From assembly GCA_002420085.1 (NCBI GenBank), contig DIHI01000096.1:2183-22632 (forward strand): a stretch of 20,450 bases of DNA, written 5' to 3'. Both the position numbers and the translations under genes were made by a program. The notes beneath the pieces were generated by a model. That model was given only the letters and a program-made list of their open reading frames with translations. It was not told where the DNA came from and made no database searches. Of the stretch, positions 7,379-13,244 are shown one piece after another. The stretch comes from Lysobacterales bacterium UBA5700 (GTDB lineage: Bacteria > Pseudomonadota > Gammaproteobacteria > Xanthomonadales > Xanthomonadaceae). How positions within the stretch are numbered: the stretch's first letter is position 1; every line of letters begins with the position of its first letter.

Positions 7379-8644
7379 ATGCTCGATGTTCTGTTCGGAC
7401 TGATCGGCCTGACCGCCCTGATCGCAATCGCCTTCGCGTTCTCCGAGAATCGGCGGGCGATCGACTGGCGTCTGGTCGTCACCGGCCTCGGTCTGCAACT
7501 GGCCTTCGCTGCCTTCGTGCTGCTCACCCCGTTCGGCGCTGCCATCTTCGGCGCGCTCAGTCAGGGCTTCGTTGCACTGCTCGGCTTCACCCAGAAGGGT
7601 TCGGCCTTCATCTTCGGGCCGCTGGCCGGCCAGGAGAGCCTGGGCTTCATCATCGCCTTCCAGGTACTGCCGACCATCATCTTCTTCGCCTCGCTGATGT
7701 CGGTGCTGTATCACCTCGGCATCATGCAGGCGATCGTCAAGGGCATCGCCTGGGTGATCACCAAGGTCATGAACGTGTCGGGCGCCGAAACCCTGTCGGT
7801 GGCTGCCAATGCCTTCGTCGGCCAGACCGAGGCACCCCTGGTGATCAAGCCCTACATCGCCGGAATGACCCGCTCCGAACTGCTGGCCCTGATGGTCGGC
7901 GGCATGGCAACCATCGCCGGTGGTGTGCTCGGCGCCTACGTCCAGATGCTCGGCGGTCCTGACCCGGAATCCCAGCAGTTCTTCGCCAAGCACCTGATCG
8001 CCGCCAGCATCATGGCCGCCCCGGCGACCCTGGTGATCGCCAAGATCCTGGTGCCCGAGGTCGAACAGCCGCTCACTCGCGGCACGGTCAAAGTCCACAT
8101 CGAGCGGACCACCGCCAATGTCATCGACGCTGCCGCCGCCGGCGCCAGCGATGGCCTGCGCCTGGCGCTCAACGTCGGTGCCATGCTGCTCGCCTTCATC
8201 GCCCTGATCGCCCTGCTCGACGCACCGATCGCCTGGCTCGGCGAGATCACCGGTCTGAATGCCGCCCTTGGCCGCGAACTCGGCCTGTCGGCCCTGTTCG
8301 GCCTGCTGCTGGCACCGATCGCCTGGCTGATCGGCGTGCCCTGGTCGGATGCGGTGGCGGTCGGCGGACTGATCGGCACCAAGGTCGTGCTCAACGAATT
8401 CGTCGCCTACGCCGAACTCAGTCAGATCAAGGACACCCTCTCGGCCAAGAGCCAACTGATCGCCACCTACGCCCTGTGCGGCTTCGCCAATTTCAGTTCG
8501 ATCGCCATCCAGATCGGCGGCATCGGCGGCATCGCTCCGGAGCGCCGCCACGATCTGGCCCGGTTCGGCCTCAAGGCCGTGCTCGGCGGCACCCTGGCCA
8601 CCTTCATGACCGCCACCATCGCGGGCGTGCTGGCGACGGTCTGA
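7379..8644 (+). CDS. nupC: concentrative nucleoside transporter, NupC/CNT family
   Basis: A 421-residue inner-membrane protein of normal CNT length with 8 or more hydrophobic helices. Hallmarks are SGAETLSVAANAFVGQTEAP (134-153), which carries the Gln-Thr-Glu nucleoside-binding signature; KPYIAGMTRSELLALMVGGMATIAGG (157-182); GTKVVLNEFVAY (333-344); and ALCGFANFSSIAIQIGG. Family knowledge: CNT proteins import nucleosides by Na+ or H+ symport. Which cation is used and purine/pyrimidine preference are not readable with confidence here. It has its own promoter and a good ribosome-binding site, and its stop is only 4 bases before a ribokinase-family gene, so the two form an operon for taking up and phosphorylating nucleosides or derived sugar. 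Confidence 0.93.
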   Translation: MLDVLFGLIGLTALIAIAFAFSENRRAIDWRLVVTGLGLQLAFAAFVLLTPFGAAIFGALSQGFVALLGFTQKGSAFIFGPLAGQESLGFIIAFQVLPTIIFFASLMSVLYHLGIMQAIVKGIAWVITKVMNVSGAETLSVAANAFVGQTEAPLVIKPYIAGMTRSELLALMVGGMATIAGGVLGAYVQMLGGPDPESQQFFAKHLIAASIMAAPATLVIAKILVPEVEQPLTRGTVKVHIERTTANVIDAAAAGASDGLRLALNVGAMLLAFIALIALLDAPIAWLGEITGLNAALGRELGLSALFGLLLAPIAWLIGVPWSDAVAVGGLIGTKVVLNEFVAYAELSQIKDTLSAKSQLIATYALCGFANFSSIAIQIGGIGGIAPERRHDLARFGLKAVLGGTLATFMTATIAGVLATV

Positions 8645-8648
8645 GGCC

Positions 8649-9611
8649 ATGACCGGACGAGTGGTCGTCGTCGGTTCCTTCAACCAGGACCACGTCTGGA
8701 CCGGCAGCCAGTTGCCGGCACCCGGCCAGACCGTGTCCGGCCGCTACGCCAGCGGTCCGGGCGGCAAGGGCTTCAACCAGGCGATCGCTGCCCGACGGGC
8801 CGGCGCCGAGACCCGCTTGGTGTGCGCCCTGGGCCACGACGGTGCCGCCGAATTGGCACTCGCCCTGGCCCGCGCCGATGGTCTCGTCCTGCACGCCGAA
8901 CGGGTCGAAGCGGCCACCGGCTGTGCCGCCGTCGTGGTCGATGGCGAGGGCCGCAACCAGATCGTGGTCGCACCCGGCGCCAATGCCGCGCTTTCGCACG
9001 CCCATGTCCTGGCCCAGGCCGATGCCATCGAACGTGCCGGGGTCGTCCTGGCACAGGTGGAAGTCGCCCCGAGCGCGGTCGCCGCCGCCCTGCATCACGC
9101 CCGCCGGAATGGCATCGTCACCGTCCTCAATCCAGCCCCGGCCGATGCCGAGATCGACCGCGAACTGCTGACCCTGGCCGACATCCTGACCCCCAACGAA
9201 ACCGAGTTCTGCGCCCTGCTCGCCCGCCACGCCGGACTCGACCTGGCCCCGGACGACATCGCCGGCCTGGCCGACGACCGGCTCGCCGAGTTGTGCCGTC
9301 GGCTGAGCGCGGGCACGGTGGTGATCACCCTCGGCCGGCACGGCTGTCTGATCAGCCACGGCCAGCACCGGCACGGCGACGCCCAGGCCGTCTACCGCCT
9401 GGGCCCAGAACCGGTGCGCGCCATCGACACCACCGGTGCCGGCGATGCCTTCAACGGCGCCCTGGCCGCCGCCCTCGCCCAGCACCCGGAGCGCCCGTTC
9501 GTCCACGCCGCCCGCTTCGCCAATCGCTACGCTGCCCTGTCCACCGAGCGCCCCGGCGCCGCGCTGGCCATGCCGACCCGAAGCGAATTCGAGGCCCGTT
9601 ACCCCGGCTGA
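8649..9611 (+). CDS. ribokinase-family carbohydrate/nucleoside kinase (PfkB fold)
   Basis: 320 residues with the PfkB fold. The N-terminal strand VVVGSFNQDHVW (6-17) corresponds to the substrate-binding GSxNxD of ribokinase. Motif 1 is GPGGKGFNQA (36-45; ribokinases usually have GGKGANQA). Further marks are NPAP (161-164), TPNETE (181-186) and the second PfkB signature DTTGAGDAFNGALAAAL (260-276), with Asp266 as catalytic base and the GAGD anion hole. It phosphorylates ribose at O5 if a true ribokinase; a nucleoside kinase of the same fold is the alternative, and coupling to nupC keeps both open. The start is ATG 8649; GAGG overlapping the nupC stop is very close (2 bases), suggesting coupled re-initiation. 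Phe42 in place of Ala in motif 1 is a mild departure. Confidence 0.88.
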   Translation: MTGRVVVVGSFNQDHVWTGSQLPAPGQTVSGRYASGPGGKGFNQAIAARRAGAETRLVCALGHDGAAELALALARADGLVLHAERVEAATGCAAVVVDGEGRNQIVVAPGANAALSHAHVLAQADAIERAGVVLAQVEVAPSAVAAALHHARRNGIVTVLNPAPADAEIDRELLTLADILTPNETEFCALLARHAGLDLAPDDIAGLADDRLAELCRRLSAGTVVITLGRHGCLISHGQHRHGDAQAVYRLGPEPVRAIDTTGAGDAFNGALAAALAQHPERPFVHAARFANRYAALSTERPGAALAMPTRSEFEARYPG

Positions 9612-9678
9612 TGGGAGTTGTGGCGGACGGGATTCGCAACAGCCGGGAATCGAGCATCGAGCATTGAGGCAGGCAGAT

Positions 9679-9696
9679 CCCTGGCGAGCCATGCTG
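9679..9696 (+). repeat. 18-bp direct repeat, left copy flanking the toxin-antitoxin locus
   Basis: CCCTGGCGAGCCATGCTG matches the copy at 10408-10425 at 17 of 18 positions, in the same orientation. The pair brackets the toxin-antitoxin genes, 729 bp apart. The 292-base stretch 9612-9903 around it holds no convincing gene, only this repeat and the promoter/palindrome at 9742-9780. Confidence 0.55.
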
Positions 9697-9741
9697 TGTG
9701 CGCAATCAGGGTGAATTGATGGCGATAACGCATCGGTCCGC

Positions 9742-9780
9742 TTGAGTGTTCGACACGCCATGCGCTATCTTTGTATAGCG
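9742..9780 (+). promoter_or_regulatory. candidate promoter with overlapping palindrome upstream of the toxin-antitoxin genes
   Basis: TTGAGT (9742-9747) resembles a -35 and TATCTT (9766-9771) a -10 with an 18-base spacer. A palindrome CGCTAT-N6-ATAGCG (9763-9780) lies on top of the -10. Autoregulatory binding by a ribbon-helix-helix antitoxin to such a site is usual for this type of system. The leader to the antitoxin ATG would be about 125 bases, which is long. Confidence 0.4.
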
Positions 9781-9903
9781 ACTGATCGAGAACAGGGCTC
9801 GGACACCGCATTCGAGGCTGTCGTTACCAGCCAAAAACGGGGCGACCGGCAGGAATCGGCACAGACCAACCGTCAACGCGGGTCGCGAACTTCGGGGATG
9901 ATC

Positions 9904-10110
9904 ATGCTTGCAATCCGTCTTCCGGCAGATGTTGAGGAACGCTTGGCCGCGCTGGCCGAAAAGACCGGGCGCACCAAGACCTGGTACGCCCGCAAGGCGA
10001 TCCTTGCCTATCTCGACGACATTGAGGACTACCATCTGGCCCTCGCGCGCATCGAGGAGGAGCGGATTCCACTCGACGACGTGGAGCGCCTGCTTGGGCT
10101 GGCGGATTGA
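9904..10110 (+). CDS. ribbon-helix-helix antitoxin (RelB-like)
   Basis: 68 residues. The N-terminal ribbon-helix-helix (about 1-40) begins MLAIRLPADVEERLAALAEKTGRTKTWYARKAI, the standard form of small type II antitoxins that dimerise, bind their own operator and neutralise the partner toxin. The acidic C-terminal helix (40-68) is the expected toxin-binding part. ATG 9904 is chosen because GGGG(A) at 9894-9898 is well spaced from it; ATG 9898 overlaps that site. The end overlaps the RelE-like gene by 17 bases in another frame, so antitoxin is made first and toxin translation is coupled. The codons and the upstream leader look less GC-biased than the neighbouring genes, consistent with acquisition by transfer. 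Confidence 0.88.
   Translation: MLAIRLPADVEERLAALAEKTGRTKTWYARKAILAYLDDIEDYHLALARIEEERIPLDDVERLLGLAD
10083..10086 (+). promoter_or_regulatory. internal Shine-Dalgarno for the toxin TTG start
   Basis: GGAG inside the antitoxin gene lies 7 bases before TTG 10094 and supports that unusual start codon for the toxin. Confidence 0.55.
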
Positions 10111-10369
10111 GTTCTCGCGCAGTGCCGAACGAGAACTGGCGGCACTGGATGCCAAGGCCGCCAGGCGAATCATCCGCTTTCTGCGCGAACGAGTGTTGAC
10201 GGCCGATCACCCACGGATGGCCGGAGAACCGCTGCACGGGCCGGATCTGGGGCGGTTCTGGAAGTACCGCGTCGGCGCGTACCGCGTGATCGCCAGCATC
10301 GAGGATGCTGTGGTGACGATTCACGTGGTCCGGGTTGGCCATCGCAGCCAGGTCTATCGCGATCGATGA
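10094..10369 (+). CDS. RelE/ParE-superfamily toxin
   Basis: 91 residues starting at TTG 10094, read in a different frame from the overlapping antitoxin. The protein begins MGWRIEFSRSAERELAALDAKAARRIIRFLRERV, the usual start of RelE-like toxins. It continues with GEPLHGPDLGRFWKYRVGAYRVIASIEDAVVTIHVVRVGHRSQVY, where the basic residues and final Tyr (Arg60, Arg64, Arg80, His83, Arg84, Tyr88) match the RelE pattern of ribosome-dependent mRNA cleavage. ParE-type gyrase poisons share the fold, but the WKYRVGxYRV...VVRVGHRxxVY block favours RelE. No ATG exists in frame close to the homologous N-terminus; the next upstream ATG (9908) would translate antitoxin DNA out of frame. A weak start would keep toxin below antitoxin level. 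It looks intact. Confidence 0.88.
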   Translation: MGWRIEFSRSAERELAALDAKAARRIIRFLRERVLTADHPRMAGEPLHGPDLGRFWKYRVGAYRVIASIEDAVVTIHVVRVGHRSQVYRDR

Positions 10370-10370
10370 A

Positions 10371-10386
10371 CCTGCTCTTGAGCAGG
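10371..10386 (+). terminator. short hairpin just after the toxin stop
   Basis: CCTGCTC and GAGCAGG (10371-10377 with 10380-10386) are perfectly complementary around TT. It starts one base after the toxin stop codon. A second small hairpin, CGCCAG/CTGGCG, lies at 10400-10415. No T-run follows either, so termination is only possible, not proven. Confidence 0.35.
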
Positions 10387-10505
10387 CCGTCCCGGCCATC
10401 GCCAGCCCCCTGGCGCGCCATGCTGCGGACTCGTGAAGACCGACGTCCCGGCAGATGGCCGATCCGGGCATGGATCGCTTCACGGCGTTGGCGATGACCG
10501 GCTCG
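10385..10505 (+). repeat. possible dispersed intergenic repeat between toxin and dusB
   Basis: On the - strand, 10467-10498 reads like the widespread proteobacterial intergenic repeat of the form GTCATTGCGAG...AAGC(A/G)ATCCATG; here it is GTCATCGCCAA...AAGCGATCCATG. The segment also holds the right copy of the 18-bp direct repeat and a small hairpin. Resemblance is from memory of the motif; copies elsewhere in the genome cannot be seen from this window. Confidence 0.35.
10408..10425 (+). repeat. 18-bp direct repeat, right copy flanking the toxin-antitoxin locus
   Basis: CCCTGGCGCGCCATGCTG differs from the copy at 9679-9696 only at position 9. It lies 39 bases after the toxin stop codon. Confidence 0.55.
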
Positions 10506-10522
10506 CTGCTTGGCGGCCCGCT

Positions 10523-10528
10523 TACAAT
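10523..10528 (+). promoter_or_regulatory. -10 element of dusB, predicted leaderless
   Basis: TACAAT, five of six consensus bases, ends 7 bases before ATG 10536, so the transcript would start at about the A of the start codon. No clear -35 at normal spacing and no Shine-Dalgarno are visible. Confidence 0.5.
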
Positions 10529-10535
10529 GCCCGCC

Positions 10536-11609
10536 ATGCGCATCGGCCCCTACCTCATCGATCCACCGGTGGTGCTCGCCCCCATGGCGGGCGTCACCGA
10601 CAAGCCGTTCCGGATGCTGTGCAAGCGTCTGGGCGCGGGGCTGTGCGTGTCGGAGATGACCAGTGCCGACCCGCGACTGCGGCAGACCCGAAAATCCCGC
10701 CACCGGCTCGATCATGCCGGCGAGCCCGATCCGGTCTCGGTGCAGATCGCCGGTGCCGATCCGGTCCAACTGGCCGAGGCGGCACGCTGCAACGTCGGGC
10801 ATGGCGCCCGGATCATCGACATCAACATGGGCTGCCCGGCCAAGAAGGTCTGCGCGGCCTGGGCCGGCTCGGCGCTGATGCGCGACGAGGGACTGGTCGG
10901 CCGCATCCTGACTGCGGTGGTGCGCGCAGTCGATGTGCCGGTAACGCTCAAGATTCGCACCGGCTGGGCGGCCGGCCAACGCAATGCGCCGATCATTGCC
11001 GGGATTGCCGAGGCCAGCGGCATCGCGGCACTGGCGATCCACGGCCGCAGCCGCGAGCAGATGTATACCGGCGAGGCGGAATACGACACCATCGCCGAAA
11101 TCAAATCGCGGCTGAGCATTCCGGTGATGGCCAACGGCGACATCGACTCGCCCGAGAAGGCGGCCCAGGTGCTGGCTCGTACCGGCTGCGACGCGCTGAT
11201 GATCGGCCGTGCCGCCCAGGGCCGGCCATGGCTGTTCCGCGAGATCAGCCACTACCTCGCCACCGGCGAACGCCTGCCGCCGCCGACCCTGGTCGAGGTG
11301 CGGGACATCCTGCTCGGCCACCTGCGTGCCCTGTACGAATTCTACGGCGAACCGGCCGGCGTGCGGATTGCCCGCAAGCACCTCGGCTGGTACGCCAAGG
11401 ACCACCCGGACTACAGCGAGCAACACCGCACCGATTTCCGGGCCGTGATCAACCGCGCCGAGACCGCCGAGGCGCAGTTCGACCTGACCCGCGCCCAGTT
11501 CGATGCGCTGATCGAACAGGTCGATCGACGCGCCGAACACCCTGGCGAGGCCGGCACCGGGCAATGGCCGAATGCCGACACCGTCCGAAAGCTGTCGGCG
11601 GCGGCCTGA
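10536..11609 (+). CDS. dusB: tRNA-dihydrouridine synthase, DusB type
   Basis: A 357-residue FMN-dependent enzyme that reduces uridine to dihydrouridine in tRNA using NADPH, in the cytoplasm. The N-terminal TIM barrel has LAPMAGVTDKPFR (14-26), MGCPAKKVCAAWAGSAL (98-114) with catalytic Cys100, KIRTGW (139-144), HGRSREQMYTGEAEYD (169-184) and the FMN-phosphate motif ANGDI...MIGRAAQGRPW (199-232). The helical tRNA-binding domain covers about 245-330. MGCPAKKV is typical of DusB rather than DusA or DusC. ATG 10536 is chosen because the family begins MRIGPY and a -10 lies directly upstream; in-frame starts at 10455 and 10527 are in repeat DNA or the promoter. In many gammaproteobacteria dusB is followed by fis; here it is not. 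The C-terminus extends some 25 residues past the usual end. Confidence 0.93.
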   Translation: MRIGPYLIDPPVVLAPMAGVTDKPFRMLCKRLGAGLCVSEMTSADPRLRQTRKSRHRLDHAGEPDPVSVQIAGADPVQLAEAARCNVGHGARIIDINMGCPAKKVCAAWAGSALMRDEGLVGRILTAVVRAVDVPVTLKIRTGWAAGQRNAPIIAGIAEASGIAALAIHGRSREQMYTGEAEYDTIAEIKSRLSIPVMANGDIDSPEKAAQVLARTGCDALMIGRAAQGRPWLFREISHYLATGERLPPPTLVEVRDILLGHLRALYEFYGEPAGVRIARKHLGWYAKDHPDYSEQHRTDFRAVINRAETAEAQFDLTRAQFDALIEQVDRRAEHPGEAGTGQWPNADTVRKLSAAA

Positions 11610-11658
11610 CCCGCGCTGCGAGTGACCGCACGCGCCATCGCCGGCGCCACGGCGATGC

Positions 11659-11664
11659 TATGCT
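11659..11664 (+). promoter_or_regulatory. -10-like element before the AraC-family gene
   Basis: TATGCT in the 91-base gap after dusB, with a predicted transcription start near 11671 and a leader of about 30 bases. The same hexamer precedes the diguanylate cyclase gene (6130-6135). No convincing -35. Confidence 0.3.
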
Positions 11665-11700
11665 CGGCCGGCATGATCCCAGCCAGGGTGCGATCTTCGG

Positions 11701-12573
11701 ATGGACGGCAGTCTCCAGTCCCGCGTCGCCATCCACCAGCACGATGACGCGCTGGGCCGCTGGACCGTCGCAACCTGCCAGCCCTGTCCGGCCCTGCACC
11801 CCCACGTCAGCACCCTGTGGTTCGGCGAGGGCCAGGTCAGCTATCGGCGCGACCGCATCCTGCCGACCGGCGACAGCTTTCTGTTGATCAATCTCGGCCC
11901 GACCCAGTACCTGATCGAACCTGAGCCGCCGCAGCGGCGGGTGCCGTTCCGCGATATCTGGTATTCCGGCCTGCACCAGCGGCCGATCGAGACCGAGGCC
12001 CCCAACGGCAATCGACTGCTGGGCGTGGCCTTCCGTGCCAGCGGGGCGCGGCCCTGGCTGCATTGCGACGGCGAACGGACCGCCGGTCAGGTGCTGGCGC
12101 TGACCGACCTGCTGGGCGACCGGGTTCTGGATCTGCGCGAACAGCTACTGAACTGCACCGAGATTCGACACTGCTTCGCGCGGGTCGAAGCCTGGCTGCT
12201 CGACCGCCTCGACCCGCGCTGCCAGCCGCACGCCCTGGTGCCGTGGGCGCTGGCACGGATCGGTGCGAGCGCCGGCCACATGCCCGTGGCTGCACTGGCT
12301 GCCGAGGCTGGGGTCAGCCGCAAGTATCTGACCGATCTGTTCCGCCGCGATGTCGGCCTGGGTCCGAAGACGATCGCACGCATCGAGCGATTCAAGGCGG
12401 CATTGGCCCGGCTGGGCGGTCTCGACCATGTGCCCTGGGCCGAACTCGCCGCCCAGTGCGGGTATTACGATCAAGCCCACCTGATCCGCGATTTCCGGGC
12501 CTTCAGCGGCTTCGCGCCGGGCGAATTGGTTGGCCGGTCGCGTCCGGACAGCCTGAGCGTGGTGGTGGAATGA
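11701..12573 (+). CDS. AraC-family transcriptional regulator
   Basis: 290 residues. The N-terminal half (about 1-175) is a cupin-like sensing domain of the type found in regulators that begin with PxLHPHVSTLWFGEG; a double Gly/Pro pattern around LLINLGPTQYLIEP supports a beta-barrel. The C-terminal half has two helix-turn-helix units: VAALAAEAGVSRKYLTDLFRRDVGLGPKTIARIERF (196-231) and WAELAAQCGYYDQAHLIRDFRAFSGFAPGEL (246-276), the AraC signature. It should be a DNA-binding activator or repressor responding to an unknown small molecule. ATG 11701 has no strong ribosome-binding site. Its target may be the small membrane gene downstream, inferred only from adjacency. Confidence 0.9.
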   Translation: MDGSLQSRVAIHQHDDALGRWTVATCQPCPALHPHVSTLWFGEGQVSYRRDRILPTGDSFLLINLGPTQYLIEPEPPQRRVPFRDIWYSGLHQRPIETEAPNGNRLLGVAFRASGARPWLHCDGERTAGQVLALTDLLGDRVLDLREQLLNCTEIRHCFARVEAWLLDRLDPRCQPHALVPWALARIGASAGHMPVAALAAEAGVSRKYLTDLFRRDVGLGPKTIARIERFKAALARLGGLDHVPWAELAAQCGYYDQAHLIRDFRAFSGFAPGELVGRSRPDSLSVVVE

Positions 12574-12595
12574 ACGCCACCACTGTTCCCATTTT
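12561..12595 (+). terminator. weak hairpin overlapping the end of the AraC-family gene
   Basis: GTGGTGG (12562-12568) pairs with CCACCAC (12577-12583) around an 8-base loop that contains the stop codon. Five T follow at 12592-12596 after an 8-base gap, too distant for a strong intrinsic terminator. Confidence 0.25.
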
Positions 12596-12675
12596 TCCAA
12601 GACCGGTCGCCGGCAAGCCGCCATGCTTGCGCCGGATGCTGTCATCCCAACCACCCGACGCCGAGGAACATTCCC

Positions 12676-13074
12676 ATGCCTGAGTTCAATATCTGGGCGG
12701 TCCTGACCGCCGCCATCGCCAGCTTCGTGCTCGGCGGCCTGTGGTACTCACCGATCCTGTTCGGTCGCGCCTGGCAACGCGAGACCGGCCTGAGCGACGC
12801 CCAGATCAACAGTGGCAACATGGCGCTGATCTTCGGGCTGGCGTTCGTGCTCAGTCTGGCCGCCGCCTTCGTGTTCGCGATGTTCCTCGGGCCGCGCCCA
12901 CCGCTCGCCCTGGGACTCGGCGCAGGCGCCTCGGCCGGGCTGTTCTGGGTGTCGTCCAGTTTCGGCATCAACTACCTGTTCGAGCGCAAGTCGCTCAAGC
13001 TGTTCCTGATCAATGGCGGCTACCACACCCTGCAATTCACACTGATCGGCCTGATCCTGGCGCTCTGGCCATGA
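12676..13074 (+). CDS. DUF1761 family small membrane protein
   Basis: 132 residues with four transmembrane helices (about 7-28, 49-72, 76-98, 108-130). The opening IWAVLTAAIASFVLGGLWYSPILFGRAW and the late YHTLQFTLIGLILALW are the pattern of the DUF1761 family, whose function is unknown. Conserved features include the WYSPxLFGxxW turn after helix 1. The ATG has a good ribosome-binding site (GAGGAA, 12663-12668), so it can be translated independently of the AraC-family gene 102 bases upstream, which is its most likely local regulator. Confidence 0.8.
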   Translation: MPEFNIWAVLTAAIASFVLGGLWYSPILFGRAWQRETGLSDAQINSGNMALIFGLAFVLSLAAAFVFAMFLGPRPPLALGLGAGASAGLFWVSSSFGINYLFERKSLKLFLINGGYHTLQFTLIGLILALWP

Positions 13075-13176
13075 CCGGCAATCGGCTGGGCTGAGTCACG
13101 ACGCCCGACGACAGCGACACCGGCGGCGACGAGCGCGACGTCGCCGCTCGGTTTGCGCGACACTGGCCTTCCGTGA

Positions 13177-13191
13177 CCGCGACTGTCGCGG
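13177..13191 (+). other. 15-base palindrome in the lhr leader
   Basis: CCGCGAC-T-GTCGCGG is a perfect inverted repeat around one central base, 53 bases before the lhr start. It could be an operator or a small hairpin; nothing else supports either reading. The rest of the 170-base gap 13075-13244 holds no gene that I can see. Confidence 0.25.
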
Positions 13192-13244
13192 ACGCTGCGA
13201 CTGGACCGATCCAGACTGTCCGATCGCCCTGCCCTGCCGCCGTC

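Noticed and set aside
6686..8683. 665-codon open frame on the - strand across the cyclase and nupC
   Set aside because: Gly/Gln/Asp/His-rich translation typical of antisense frames under GC-rich genes; no motif.
9902..10543. 213-codon - strand frame opposite the toxin-antitoxin genes
   Set aside because: It includes text resembling translated intergenic repeat (VIANAVKRSMPG) and is antisense to two recognised genes.
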